In this document: piece after piece, positions 55,186-62,953 of the stretch | Layout: each line of letters starts with the position of its first letter | Numbering within the stretch: position 1 is the first letter of the stretch | Assembly: GCF_947492405.1 (NCBI RefSeq) | Contig: NZ_CANLMP010000009.1 | Location: 62,001 to 126,000 of the forward strand | Source of the DNA: an uncultured Aquimarina sp. | Lineage (GTDB): Bacteria > Bacteroidota > Bacteroidia > Flavobacteriales > Flavobacteriaceae | Direction of reading: 5' to 3' | DNA length: 64,000 bases | The notes under the pieces: generated by a model | What the model saw: the letters and a program-made list of their open reading frames with translations, nothing else | The model's database searches: none | What the model was told of the DNA's origin: nothing | Program-made: the position numbers and the translations under genes

Positions 55186-55282
55186 CTTGAGCTATTGCAC
55201 CGAAGTGTCATACTAACTTTCGAACCCTGAAGTTACTCGAAGGGTTAGGTTCTCGAAGGCTGAGACTCTTAAAAAGTCAAGT
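55186..55282. repeat. Degenerate intergenic repeat, copy C
   Basis: Contains CCGAAGTG, CGAACCCTGA, CTCGAAGG(GT) and TTCTCGAAGG units that also occur in the repeats at 58185 and 59030. It looks like the TTCGA-rich intergenic repeat seen in many flavobacterial genomes. Not coding. Confidence 0.45.
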
Positions 55283-55298
55283 TTCATAGTAATAACAT

Positions 55299-55328
55299 AA
55301 ACCTAGTAGGATGTCTACTGGGTTTTTT
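55299..55328 (+). terminator. Terminator after the DUF885 gene
   Basis: Stem AAACCTAGTAG/CTACTGGGTTT with one G-U pair (55299-55309, 55315-55325) and T6. It ends two bases before the first possible ATG of the araC-type gene. Confidence 0.75.
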
Positions 55329-55329
55329 A

Positions 55330-56238
55330 ATGAATACTGGTTCTGTGGCAAACACGGAATTCAATGTAATTCGCTATCTTAGAACTTTACAGGATAGAGA
55401 ACGATATCGGCAAGCTGAACAATACATGAGAATATTAAGAGAAGGAACATATTATGGAAAACAAAACTCAGAAGTTTCCTTTAATGGTATTCTACTATCC
55501 CAATACAACTACACTGTAGAGAAAACTGCTTGGCATTATCATGAGAATCCTTATTTCATGTTTGTATTAGGTGGTAATATGATGGATTGTAATACGAAGG
55601 TAAAAACCTTATGCCCATCAGGCAGTATTATGTTCAATAATTGGCAAGAAGCACATTACGGATCTAAACATTCTGAAAAAGCTAATGGATTTCATTTGGA
55701 GTTTCAGCAAGACTGGTTCGAAAATAATAGGATTCATATGAACCTGCTAGAAGGCAGTCAGTTAATCGAAAATCCCAAAATGCATTTCCTTTTTGCTAAA
55801 TTATATCATGAATTTTTGCTGTCAGATGACTATAGTGAACTCTCTGTAGAATTGTTATTGCTACAGATTTGTGAAACATTAGGAGAGATTAAAGAAAATG
55901 ATTCCAAAAACATCCCGGATTGGATCATTAGATTAAGAGAACTGTTGCATTATGATACTTCGGATCTTAGTCTTCAATATCTTTCTGAACAATTAGATGT
56001 GCATCCTGTACATATCTCCAGGGCTGCGCCAAAATACCTTTCTGCTAGTCTTGGAGAATATATAAGGCAACATAAAATTAAAAAGGCAATTCCTTTGATA
56101 TTGGATTCCTCTAACTCATTGACAGAAATAGCCTATCAAACGGGATTTTCAGATCAAAGTCATTTTAATCGGGTATTTAAATCCTATTTTGACATGAATC
56201 CTAGCCTGTACAGAAAAAATCTACATAAAAATTTGTAA
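55330..56238 (+). CDS. AraC family transcriptional regulator
   Basis: 302 residues if started at 55330. The cupin-like sensor part (about 38-180) has WHYHENPYFMFVLGGNM and MFNNWQEAHYG. The C-terminal double HTH (about 205-300) has LSLQYLSEQLDVHPVHISRAAPKYL and LTEIAYQTGFSDQSHFNRVFKSYFDMNPSLYR. The first ATG follows the upstream terminator directly, so the ATG at 55426 (MRILREGTYYGK), which agrees better with the family's N-terminus, may be the true start (270 residues). The stop codon touches a MITE-like element. The target may be the serine-hydrolase gene downstream. Confidence 0.9.
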   Translation: MNTGSVANTEFNVIRYLRTLQDRERYRQAEQYMRILREGTYYGKQNSEVSFNGILLSQYNYTVEKTAWHYHENPYFMFVLGGNMMDCNTKVKTLCPSGSIMFNNWQEAHYGSKHSEKANGFHLEFQQDWFENNRIHMNLLEGSQLIENPKMHFLFAKLYHEFLLSDDYSELSVELLLLQICETLGEIKENDSKNIPDWIIRLRELLHYDTSDLSLQYLSEQLDVHPVHISRAAPKYLSASLGEYIRQHKIKKAIPLILDSSNSLTEIAYQTGFSDQSHFNRVFKSYFDMNPSLYRKNLHKNL

Positions 56239-56399
56239 TACCAATTTAATTATAAAATATCGTATTCATACTTGTTCATTCTTCGCGCTATTTTCTTGTT
56301 CAAAATTTCCGTAGCTAAGGCTATGCAAATTCATCACGGCGTCATAGCGCAAAAAAGCAACTTCGTTTTCTATGCGACATTTTACAATTAAATTGGTAT
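56238..56399. mobile_element. MITE-like fold-back element, 162 bp
   Basis: The ends are imperfect inverted repeats: ATACCAATTTAATTATAAAA at 56238 and the reverse complement of the right end, ATACCAATTTAATTGTAAAA. The similarity continues inward (GCGCTAT at about 56289 versus ATAGCGC at about 56344; GTAGC/GCTAT(G) around the centre), so the whole element folds into one long hairpin with about 78-bp arms. No coding capacity. Its outer left end coincides with the TAA stop of the AraC gene. Confidence 0.7.
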
Positions 56400-56471
56400 G
56401 ATGTTAATCTGGTACAATTTTTTGAAAGAGTAAGTAAGTAATTTTGACTTTCATAAAAAGTATATAAAATC

Positions 56472-58178
56472 ATGTTTAAAAATCTAATGACAATCATACT
56501 TCTTTTCGTATCCATTCTAACAGGTTGTTCACAGCAAGGAACTAACACCTATGAAGGAAACTGGGAAGGGAAATTAGCAAATGCAAATACCTTGAATTTT
56601 AACCTCGTTATAAAGGAATCATCGGCTAATTCGCATGAGCTAACGATTAAGAATCCTGAAACAACCATAAAGGAAAAACTAGTACTAACCAGTGATAAGC
56701 GTCTTAAAGGAAGTATTGATGATATTCATTTTGATCTTTCTTTTACCCAAGATAAAACAGCAATTACGGGATATGTAAAATCTGGAGTTTTAATGTATCA
56801 CGTTACTTTGCAAAAGACGAATGGTGGAACCTACAGTGGTGTTTGGAATATATTTATGGTGGATAATCTGCAATCACAAACCATGTATTTAGGCATAGAA
56901 AGCAATGAAGATGGTAGCTTTGCTACCTATCCGTTTTTTGGAGATCAACGATTTACAGGAACTTGGGTGAATAGTAGTAAAAAAGAAGGAGATGCTTTAG
57001 TATCCAGGGATTATAAAACAGGTCTTAGATTTAACGCTAAACTCCTGGAAGATACCATTGCTTTAGAAATTTTATTAGGAAAGCAAGTCGTAACAGTTGT
57101 CAATTTGAAACGCTCTGATATTGATTTGTCATCCATACAACCTAGCGGTCTTAACAGTCAAAGCATTAACAAACCAGTAATATTGAATGATGGTTGGGCC
57201 ACTGCAAATACAGCAGATGTTGGTGTAAGAACTGCTTCTTTATCAAAATTGATTGATGAGGTCAATAAAAAAGCATTGCCCAATACACATAGCGTGCTTA
57301 TTGCCAAAGAAGGAAAACTAGTATTCGAAACCTATTTTGATGGACATAATCCCAATATTTCTCATGATCAGCGATCTGCATCTAAGAGTATTTCTTCTGC
57401 GATGATCGGGATTGCTATTGAAGACAAAATCCTAACAGGTGTAGATCAAAAACTATATGATTTTATACCTCAGGATTTTCAGTATACCAAAGACCCTTTA
57501 AAAGCTAAGATCAATTTCGAAGATTTACTCACGATGAGTTCCGGATTGGATGTGGATGGTGCAGCATCAGAAAACAATTATCAGAGCTCTGATAATTGGT
57601 TGAAAACAACGCTAGAAGCAAAAATGGTACAGGAACCAGGAGCGGGTGCTAATTATGGTTCTGCTAATCCATATTTGTTAGGTGTAAGTTTAGATCAAAA
57701 GTTAGCATCTCCCTTAGAGTTGTACATGGAAGAAAAGTTGTTTGCTCCGTTAGGAATTACCAATTATATCATCCAAACAGAAAATACAGCAACAACACCT
57801 TATTTTGGTGGGGGAATGTACTTGACTCCAAGAGATATGCTGAAGTTTGGACAACTATACCTGGATCAAGGTAAGTGGAAAGGAAAACAGATTATTTCTG
57901 AAAGTTGGGTAGCAGCGTCCTTTAAAAAATACAGACGACTGCAAGATGTAAAAGATAAAAATGAATATGGTTATCTGTGGTGGCATAAAAACTACAACGT
58001 AGGAGATAAAAAAATAGCATCTATCGAAGCAAGAGGGGCAGGAGGACAATATATTTGTGTAATTCCAGAACTAAAAGCCGTAGTAGTAATTACTTCAGGA
58101 AATTATAGAAGCCGAAAATTATTACAACAACCCGAAAATATAATAGAGCAATACGTACTTCCCGCAATTGTGGAATAA
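56472..58178 (+). CDS. Beta-lactamase-fold serine hydrolase lipoprotein (class C/esterase EstB-like)
   Basis: 568 residues. Lipoprotein signal ending ILTGC. An N-terminal beta-rich domain of about 210 residues (YEGNWEGKLANANTLNFNLV) precedes a beta-lactamase/PBP-like domain with the catalytic SxxK in QRSASKSISSAMIG and a Tyr motif in GANYGSANPYLLG, plus FGGGMYLTPRDMLKFGQLYL and GYLWWHKNY. Family members include esterases, D-aminopeptidases and beta-lactamase-like proteins, and the substrate cannot be read. It is downstream of the AraC gene across the MITE-like element. Confidence 0.88.
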   Translation: MFKNLMTIILLFVSILTGCSQQGTNTYEGNWEGKLANANTLNFNLVIKESSANSHELTIKNPETTIKEKLVLTSDKRLKGSIDDIHFDLSFTQDKTAITGYVKSGVLMYHVTLQKTNGGTYSGVWNIFMVDNLQSQTMYLGIESNEDGSFATYPFFGDQRFTGTWVNSSKKEGDALVSRDYKTGLRFNAKLLEDTIALEILLGKQVVTVVNLKRSDIDLSSIQPSGLNSQSINKPVILNDGWATANTADVGVRTASLSKLIDEVNKKALPNTHSVLIAKEGKLVFETYFDGHNPNISHDQRSASKSISSAMIGIAIEDKILTGVDQKLYDFIPQDFQYTKDPLKAKINFEDLLTMSSGLDVDGAASENNYQSSDNWLKTTLEAKMVQEPGAGANYGSANPYLLGVSLDQKLASPLELYMEEKLFAPLGITNYIIQTENTATTPYFGGGMYLTPRDMLKFGQLYLDQGKWKGKQIISESWVAASFKKYRRLQDVKDKNEYGYLWWHKNYNVGDKKIASIEARGAGGQYICVIPELKAVVVITSGNYRSRKLLQQPENIIEQYVLPAIVE

Positions 58179-58184
58179 ATCAGA

Positions 58185-58283
58185 CTTCGATTACGTGATT
58201 GCTGAGCTTGCCGAAGTACAGTCCTCGATTACTCCAAACCCTGAGTTGTCACACTGAGCCTGTCGAAGTGCTCGAAGGGTGAA
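58185..58283. repeat. Degenerate intergenic repeat, copy A
   Basis: Shares GAGCTTGCCGAAGT, TCCTCG, AACCCTGAG and TGTCACA(C/T)TGAGC in the same order with the copy at 59030. TCGAAGTGCTCGAAGGGTGA is the typical end. Non-coding. Confidence 0.55.
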
Positions 58284-58293
58284 TCACACACCC

Positions 58294-58327
58294 AAAAACC
58301 AGCATGATACATCTTGCTGGTTTTTTT
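58294..58327 (+). terminator. Terminator after the serine hydrolase gene
   Basis: 11-bp stem AAAAACCAGCA/TGCTGGTTTTT (58294-58304, 58315-58325) followed by further T. Confidence 0.8.
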
Positions 58328-58433
58328 GCTAGAAAACAGTAAAAAACTTCTTTATCCGAAAAATGATTAAATTTATAGGAACACAAAACGTCTTATACAG
58401 GACAACTAACAAAAACCAATAAAATTAAAACAG

Positions 58434-59024
58434 ATGAAATATTTAAAGTATCTACTGATTGTGGTCGCAGTACTCGCACTAGTGTTTTTTGGAAAAGGCT
58501 TGTTAACACCTTCCGTATCCTACGAAAATGAAGTAGTAGTTGATAAACCTGCGAATGAATCTTGGGCAGTGATGTCTGATGAATCCAATTTACCTAAATG
58601 GATAGATGGGTTTAAAAGAACAGAACTAGTAAGCGGTACCGCCAATACCGTTGGGGCGGTTTCTAACGTATATGTAGACGAGAATGGTACAGAAATGATG
58701 ATGGAAGAAACGATAACCGCTTTGAAACTAAATGAACACATGGCAATGACCTTTACCATGGACTTTATGGATATGGACTATGAAATATTTTTTAAAGAAG
58801 AAGGCGGTAAAACTACCATCAGTTCTAAATCCACTACTATGGGGAATGGGATTTTCGCAAAATCCCTGATTTCTTTTATGACAGGAGCTATGAAAGAGCA
58901 AGAGGATAAAAACTTAAATAACCTGAAAAAACTAATTGACGAAAACACCAAGAACTATTTTCCCAAACCGGAAATAGAAACAGAACCTGTAATTGATTCA
59001 ACAGCAGTTTCTGCAGAGGGATAA
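58434..59024 (+). CDS. SRPBCC (START/polyketide-cyclase-like) family protein
   Basis: 196 residues with one N-terminal TM or uncleaved signal (about 4-20). The rest has the helix-grip layout: VDKPANESWAVMSDESNLPKWI, FKRTELVSGTANTVGAVSNV and a C-terminal helix ending in SFMTGAMKEQEDKNLNNLKK. SRPBCC domains bind hydrophobic ligands, and the ligand here is unknown. The methionine-rich segment around 80-105 (EMMMEE, MAMTFTMDFMDMDYE) is notable. Confidence 0.78.
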   Translation: MKYLKYLLIVVAVLALVFFGKGLLTPSVSYENEVVVDKPANESWAVMSDESNLPKWIDGFKRTELVSGTANTVGAVSNVYVDENGTEMMMEETITALKLNEHMAMTFTMDFMDMDYEIFFKEEGGKTTISSKSTTMGNGIFAKSLISFMTGAMKEQEDKNLNNLKKLIDENTKNYFPKPEIETEPVIDSTAVSAEG

Positions 59025-59029
59025 TCCAA

Positions 59030-59165
59030 ACTCGAACTTGGACTACGCGCGAGTGATGAGCTTGCCGAAGTGCAATCCTCGGACATCCCGAACCCTGAGG
59101 TGTCACATTGAGCTTCCTCCGTAGGCGGACAAGTGTCTAAGTTGTAGTCGAAAGAGGAATCATGA
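59030..59165. repeat. Degenerate intergenic repeat, copy B
   Basis: Same ordered blocks as copy A (GAGCTTGCCGAAGTG, CCTCGGACATCC, AACCCTGAGGTGTCACATTGAGC) but with a different 3' part containing TCCTCCGTAGGCGGAC and GTCGAAAGAGGAATCATGA. Confidence 0.55.
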
Positions 59166-59262
59166 ATACAATGTAGGAGCAAGTAGGGTTTATAAACTAT
59201 AGTTATCAATAATTAAGTAACCATTTACTGGTTTATTTTTAAAAGTTAATTAATTGTTAATA

Positions 59263-59280
59263 TTTTGGAATGATCGTTCT
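59263..59280. promoter_or_regulatory. TetR-type operator 1
   Basis: TTTTGGAATGATCGTTCT. The core GGAATGATCGTTCT is a near-palindrome, and the entire 18-mer recurs as its exact reverse complement at 59327-59344. The probable regulator is encoded at 59896. Confidence 0.6.
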
Positions 59281-59326
59281 TTTTTGATGATATTTGTATT
59301 AAAGAATAATTTTTTTGAACTATTTC

Positions 59327-59344
59327 AGAACGATCATTCCAAAA
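59327..59344. promoter_or_regulatory. TetR-type operator 2
   Basis: AGAACGATCATTCCAAAA, the exact reverse complement of operator 1, centre-to-centre distance 64 bases, 27 bases before the ABM start codon. Confidence 0.6.
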
Positions 59345-59370
59345 TAAATATTAATCTAAAAATAAGAAAA

Positions 59371-59823
59371 ATGAAAACTATCGCAAACCGTAAAATTTTA
59401 TTTACTATTTCAGCAATTATTATTGCAATTATTACAATGAGCTTCACTTTGTCGAACGCTACTGACATAAATATCAAAAAATCAGATGCTATCATTAATG
59501 CAGATAAAGAAATTCTTACAGTCATTAATGTAATTACTCCAAAACAAGGACAACAAGATAAAATCGTTGAATTATTACAAAAAGGAATGACTGAGACAAT
59601 GCGTTACCAGAAAGGTTTTATTTCTGCAAATATCCATAAAAGCTTGGATAGCGAACACGTTATTGTTTATGCACAATGGAAAGATGAGGCTTCTCTTCAA
59701 GAAGCAGTAAAACTAATTGAGGCAGGTAAGGCACCAAATATGTTAGAGGTATTTAGTAATTCTACACCTGATTACCATCCTTACGACGTAATTTCAGTAA
59801 ATTTAGCAAGTGAAAAAAAGTAA
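59371..59823 (+). CDS. Exported ABM-domain (antibiotic biosynthesis monooxygenase-like) protein
   Basis: 150 residues from ATG 59371, which gives a plausible signal peptide (MKTIANRKILFTISAIIIAI). The ABM domain (about 48-140) has ILTVINVITPKQGQQDKIVELL, QKGFISANIHKSLDSEHVIVYAQW and the DEASLQEAV end. Such dimeric ferredoxin-like proteins often act as quinol monooxygenases or on reactive small molecules. Two operators precede it and a TetR gene follows, so it is likely an inducible detoxification unit. Confidence 0.85.
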   Translation: MKTIANRKILFTISAIIIAIITMSFTLSNATDINIKKSDAIINADKEILTVINVITPKQGQQDKIVELLQKGMTETMRYQKGFISANIHKSLDSEHVIVYAQWKDEASLQEAVKLIEAGKAPNMLEVFSNSTPDYHPYDVISVNLASEKK

Positions 59824-59846
59824 TGTTAACCATTTAAGATAATTTA

Positions 59847-59880
59847 ATAGCAGGTTTTGCTTACTAAGCTGACCTGCTAT
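59847..59880 (+). other. Stem-loop between the ABM and tetR genes
   Basis: Outer stem ATAGCAGGT/ACCTGCTAT (59847-59855, 59872-59880) and inner stem GCTT/AAGC, 15 bases before the tetR ATG. There is no T run after it, so it is not a standard terminator. It may set the tetR-to-ABM expression ratio or stabilise the upstream message. Confidence 0.55.
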
Positions 59881-59895
59881 GTATTATATAAAAGT

Positions 59896-60477
59896 ATGCC
59901 AAGGATAAAATCTTTTGACGAAAATGTTGTACTACAAAAAGCGATGAATCTTTTTTGGAAAAAAGGATTTTATGCAACTTCAATGCAAGACCTTGTAACG
60001 CATCTGCAAATCAACAGAGCAAGCATTTATGATACTTATGGAGATAAAATGCAACTCTTTTTACAGGCATTTGCACACTACAGAAAAACCTCTCTATCAG
60101 ATTTAAAAACTTTCCTATACAGTCAGAATTCTGTAAAAGAAGGATTTAAAAAACTCTTTTTGAGTATAGCGGAAGAAGTCGAAACAGACAAAGATAGCAA
60201 AGGTTGTTTTGTGGTAAATACAACAACCGAACTTACTGCTCACGATGATGTTATCAAATCCATAATTCAAGATAATCAAAGAATGTTTATCAGTTTGTTT
60301 TTAGATCACTTAAAAACCGGTGTAGAGAATGGAGAGATTTCACCTGAAAAGGATTTAGAATCATTGGCCTTATTTCTATTTACGTTAAACAATGGACTTA
60401 AGGTTTTAAATAGAACTAACACTTCTAAGAAAGATTTAAGAAAAATGGTTGAAAACGCACTTACTATTTTAGATTAA
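59896..60477 (+). CDS. TetR/AcrR family transcriptional regulator
   Basis: 193 residues from ATG 59896 (MPRIKSFDENVVLQKAMNLF). A TTG 39 bases upstream is in frame but sits inside the stem-loop. HTH: FWKKGFYATSMQDLVTHLQINRASIYDTYGDKMQLF. The ligand-binding C-terminal domain includes SKGCFVVNTTTEL and FTLNNGLKVL, similar to the YxaF/NemR-like group. It presumably binds the twin operators upstream of the ABM gene and represses the two-gene unit including itself. Confidence 0.92.
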   Translation: MPRIKSFDENVVLQKAMNLFWKKGFYATSMQDLVTHLQINRASIYDTYGDKMQLFLQAFAHYRKTSLSDLKTFLYSQNSVKEGFKKLFLSIAEEVETDKDSKGCFVVNTTTELTAHDDVIKSIIQDNQRMFISLFLDHLKTGVENGEISPEKDLESLALFLFTLNNGLKVLNRTNTSKKDLRKMVENALTILD

Positions 60478-60520
60478 TTATTTTTTTCTACAACTAATTC
60501 TAAAAAACAAGTTATTCGTA

Positions 60521-60997
60521 ATGAGAAAATCAGTCTTCCTACTTTTACTAATAATTATAGTATTTAATAGTTGTTTTGATTCTTCTACTTCAAGCTCAAA
60601 TAAGTTGGATAGTGATGATTATGATTCTAAAGAGGAACGAGTAGAGATTCTAAGAAATGAAATCAAATCTTTTAGCGAATTTGAGAATGCAGAATTCGAA
60701 TTGTTTAATGTAAATGGATTCTCAAATAGCAGAACCACGCTTCCAGGAGCCTCTTCTTGGGATTACAAGTTTGTAATTAAAATTGATCCTTCGGATATCA
60801 AGAAATGGACAGAGGGAATGATCCAGACGATACCTGAGGATCACGATGATAAGTGGGTGAAAGAAATAATTGAGAAAAGAAGAATGGAGTGGCAAACAAC
60901 AAGTGACCCAGAGAAATATACTCGAAATGGAGATAATGTTGTGATGATAGTGTATAGATCAGAAGGAATTATCTTTAAAAGAGTGATTAATTTATAA
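60521..60997 (+). CDS. Lipoprotein of unknown function
   Basis: 158 residues. Lipoprotein signal ending VFNSC. A serine-rich spacer (SSTSSSNKLDSDD) leads to a compact alpha/beta region with SSWDYKFVIKIDPSDIKKWT and VVMIVYRSEGIIFKRVINL. No family is recognised. It is 43 bases after tetR on the same strand and could be part of the unit or independent. Confidence 0.75.
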   Translation: MRKSVFLLLLIIIVFNSCFDSSTSSSNKLDSDDYDSKEERVEILRNEIKSFSEFENAEFELFNVNGFSNSRTTLPGASSWDYKFVIKIDPSDIKKWTEGMIQTIPEDHDDKWVKEIIEKRRMEWQTTSDPEKYTRNGDNVVMIVYRSEGIIFKRVINL

Positions 60998-61115
60998 ACT
61001 TATCTAGCAGAATGATTATATAGGTAAGTATACAAAAGTTAAGAATTTGATAAAAACCCGATATCATCTTTTTTATCTTTATTTTTATCCTTTCACAAAT
61101 CAAACTCAACACCTC

Positions 61116-62753
61116 ATGAAAAAAGTACTTTTAGGAACGATTAGTACACTTTTGTTTATTTCTTGTCAAGAACCTAAAGAAGCAGCAGATTTGCTGGTTT
61201 TTAATGCCAATATATATACAGTAGATGATACACAACCGAAGGCAGAAGCTTTTGCTATTAAGGATGATAGATTTATTGAAATAGGTAGTTTAGAAAAATT
61301 AAGCAAAACATATACGTTTACTGATTCAGTCAATGCAAAAGGTAAAACCATTGTACCTGGTTTGATTGATGCGCATTGTCATTTTTATGGATTAGGATTA
61401 CAGCAGCAAAAGGTTGATCTAACCGGTACTACTAGTTATGATGAGGTACTGGCACGTATTGTAGATTTTCAGAAAAAGAAAAAAGTATCTTTTATCACCG
61501 GTCGTGGATGGGATCAAAACGATTGGGAGATCAAAGAATTCCCGACCAAAGAAAAACTAGATAGCCTATTTCCGGAAACTCCAGTCGCTATGACTCGAGT
61601 AGATGGTCATGCTATGTTAGTTAATCAGACAGCTTTGGATTTGGCTAAGATAACAGCAGATACTAAAGTATCAGGAGGAGAGATTGTGCAAAAGAATGGC
61701 GAATTGACTGGAGTACTGATCGATAATCCAATGGAGATGGTAGAAGCGATCTTTCCACAACCTACAATTGCCGAGCAAGTGGTGGCATTAAAAGATGCAG
61801 AAAAGATTAACTTTAGTTATGGATTAACAACAGTAGACGACGCCGGATTAAGTCCCGATGTGATTACAGTTATTGATAGTTTACAAAAAGCCGATCAATT
61901 AAAAATTCGCATGTATGCGATGGTAAGCAATGTACCAGCATATGTAGATCATTATCTAAAAAAAGGAGTTCACAAAACGGACAAATTAAATGTATCTTCT
62001 TTTAAGGTCTATGCAGATGGTGCGTTGGGATCTAGAGGAGCAGTGCTTAAGAAACCATACTCTGATAAAGATGATCATCATGGAGCTATGGTGATCGGTG
62101 TAAATGAATTTAAAGAATTGGCTAAAAAACTGGCAGGTTCTCCTTTTCAGATGAATACACATGCTATTGGAGATTCTGCAAATGCAGTAGTGATGAATAC
62201 CTATTATGACGTGTTAAAAAATAAGTCAGACAGGAGATGGCGTGTAGAACATGCACAAGTAGTATCTCCAGAAGAGTTTGATATCCTTAATGACAATCTG
62301 GTAATGAGTGTACAACCTACACATGCTACGAGTGATATGTATTGGGCAGATGAACGATTAGGTGAGGAACGTATCAAAGGAGCATATGCGTATAAACAAT
62401 TATTAGAAAAAACTGGTAAAATAGCTCTAGGAACTGATTATCCTGTAGAAAATGTAAGTCCATTCTATACATTTTATGCAGCAGTAGCTCGTAAAGATCT
62501 TAAACAATATCCAGCAGGAGGTTTCCAAAAAGAAAATGCCTTATCTAGAGAAGAAACTTTAAAAGGAATGACAATCTGGGCAGCCTATAGTAATTTTGAA
62601 GAAACTGAAAAAGGAAGCATTACCAAAGGTAAATTTGCTGATTTTGTAATTCTGGAAGAAAATATCATGGAAATTGAAGAAGATAAAATACCGAATATCA
62701 AAGTAAATGCTACCTATGTGGGTGGAGAGAAGGTGTTTGTTAGAGGTGAGTAA
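61116..62753 (+). CDS. YtcJ-like amidohydrolase (amidohydrolase 3 family) lipoprotein
   Basis: 545 residues from ATG 61116 (MKKVLLGTISTLLFISC, lipobox). An in-frame stretch back to 61047 is not part of a signal. Metal-binding HxH in VPGLIDAHCHFYGLG, then FITGRGWDQNDWE, DGALGSRGAVL, MNTHAIGDSANAVV, RVEHAQVVSPEEF and the catalytic aspartate in LGTDYPVENVSP. YtcJ-like enzymes hydrolyse cyclic amides or N-acyl groups. The exact substrate is not evident. Confidence 0.9.
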   Translation: MKKVLLGTISTLLFISCQEPKEAADLLVFNANIYTVDDTQPKAEAFAIKDDRFIEIGSLEKLSKTYTFTDSVNAKGKTIVPGLIDAHCHFYGLGLQQQKVDLTGTTSYDEVLARIVDFQKKKKVSFITGRGWDQNDWEIKEFPTKEKLDSLFPETPVAMTRVDGHAMLVNQTALDLAKITADTKVSGGEIVQKNGELTGVLIDNPMEMVEAIFPQPTIAEQVVALKDAEKINFSYGLTTVDDAGLSPDVITVIDSLQKADQLKIRMYAMVSNVPAYVDHYLKKGVHKTDKLNVSSFKVYADGALGSRGAVLKKPYSDKDDHHGAMVIGVNEFKELAKKLAGSPFQMNTHAIGDSANAVVMNTYYDVLKNKSDRRWRVEHAQVVSPEEFDILNDNLVMSVQPTHATSDMYWADERLGEERIKGAYAYKQLLEKTGKIALGTDYPVENVSPFYTFYAAVARKDLKQYPAGGFQKENALSREETLKGMTIWAAYSNFEETEKGSITKGKFADFVILEENIMEIEEDKIPNIKVNATYVGGEKVFVRGE

Positions 62754-62953
62754 GTGAGTACGCTTTGCTGTGAGAGGTGAGTGTGTAAGAGCGTTTCACT
62801 TTTGAGTATTAAGTATGTGAGGCGCTTTGCTTTGATTACTAAGTACTTAGTGATAGGTAGTTGAGTATACTAATACTAAAAAACTTCTAACTTTTTAACT
62901 CCTAATTCCCACTAACACTGCCTACTTCATACTTAGTACTAACTACTAAAAAC
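62754..62953. repeat. Low-complexity intergenic sequence with reiterated ACTTAGT-like units
   Basis: About 200 bases between convergent genes made of repeating GTGAG, AGTATTAAGTA, ACTAAGTACTTAGT, CTACTTCATACTTAGTACTA and similar units, parts of which are inverted relative to each other. Non-coding. This type of decayed repeat is common between convergent flavobacterial genes. Confidence 0.45.

Larger units (their letters stand above)
59025..59370. other. Intergenic region with repeat and TetR-type operators
   Basis: 346 bases: the intergenic repeat copy B (59030-59165) followed by the promoter region of the ABM gene with two inverted operator sites (59263, 59327). No additional ORF is supported. 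An in-frame ATG at 59254 lies before the first operator and is not the start. Confidence 0.5.

Noticed and set aside
56342..56548. 68-codon minus-strand ORF across the MITE-like element
   Set aside because: It is composed of the fold-back repeat and the antisense of the next gene's signal peptide.
59254..59370. 39-residue N-terminal extension of the ABM protein
   Set aside because: It would place both operator sites inside the coding region. The ATG at 59371 gives a normal signal peptide.
62754..62953. CRISPR-like repeats between the amidohydrolase and the metalloprotease genes
   Set aside because: The units are short, irregular, partly inverted and not spaced by unique spacers. No cas genes are present.
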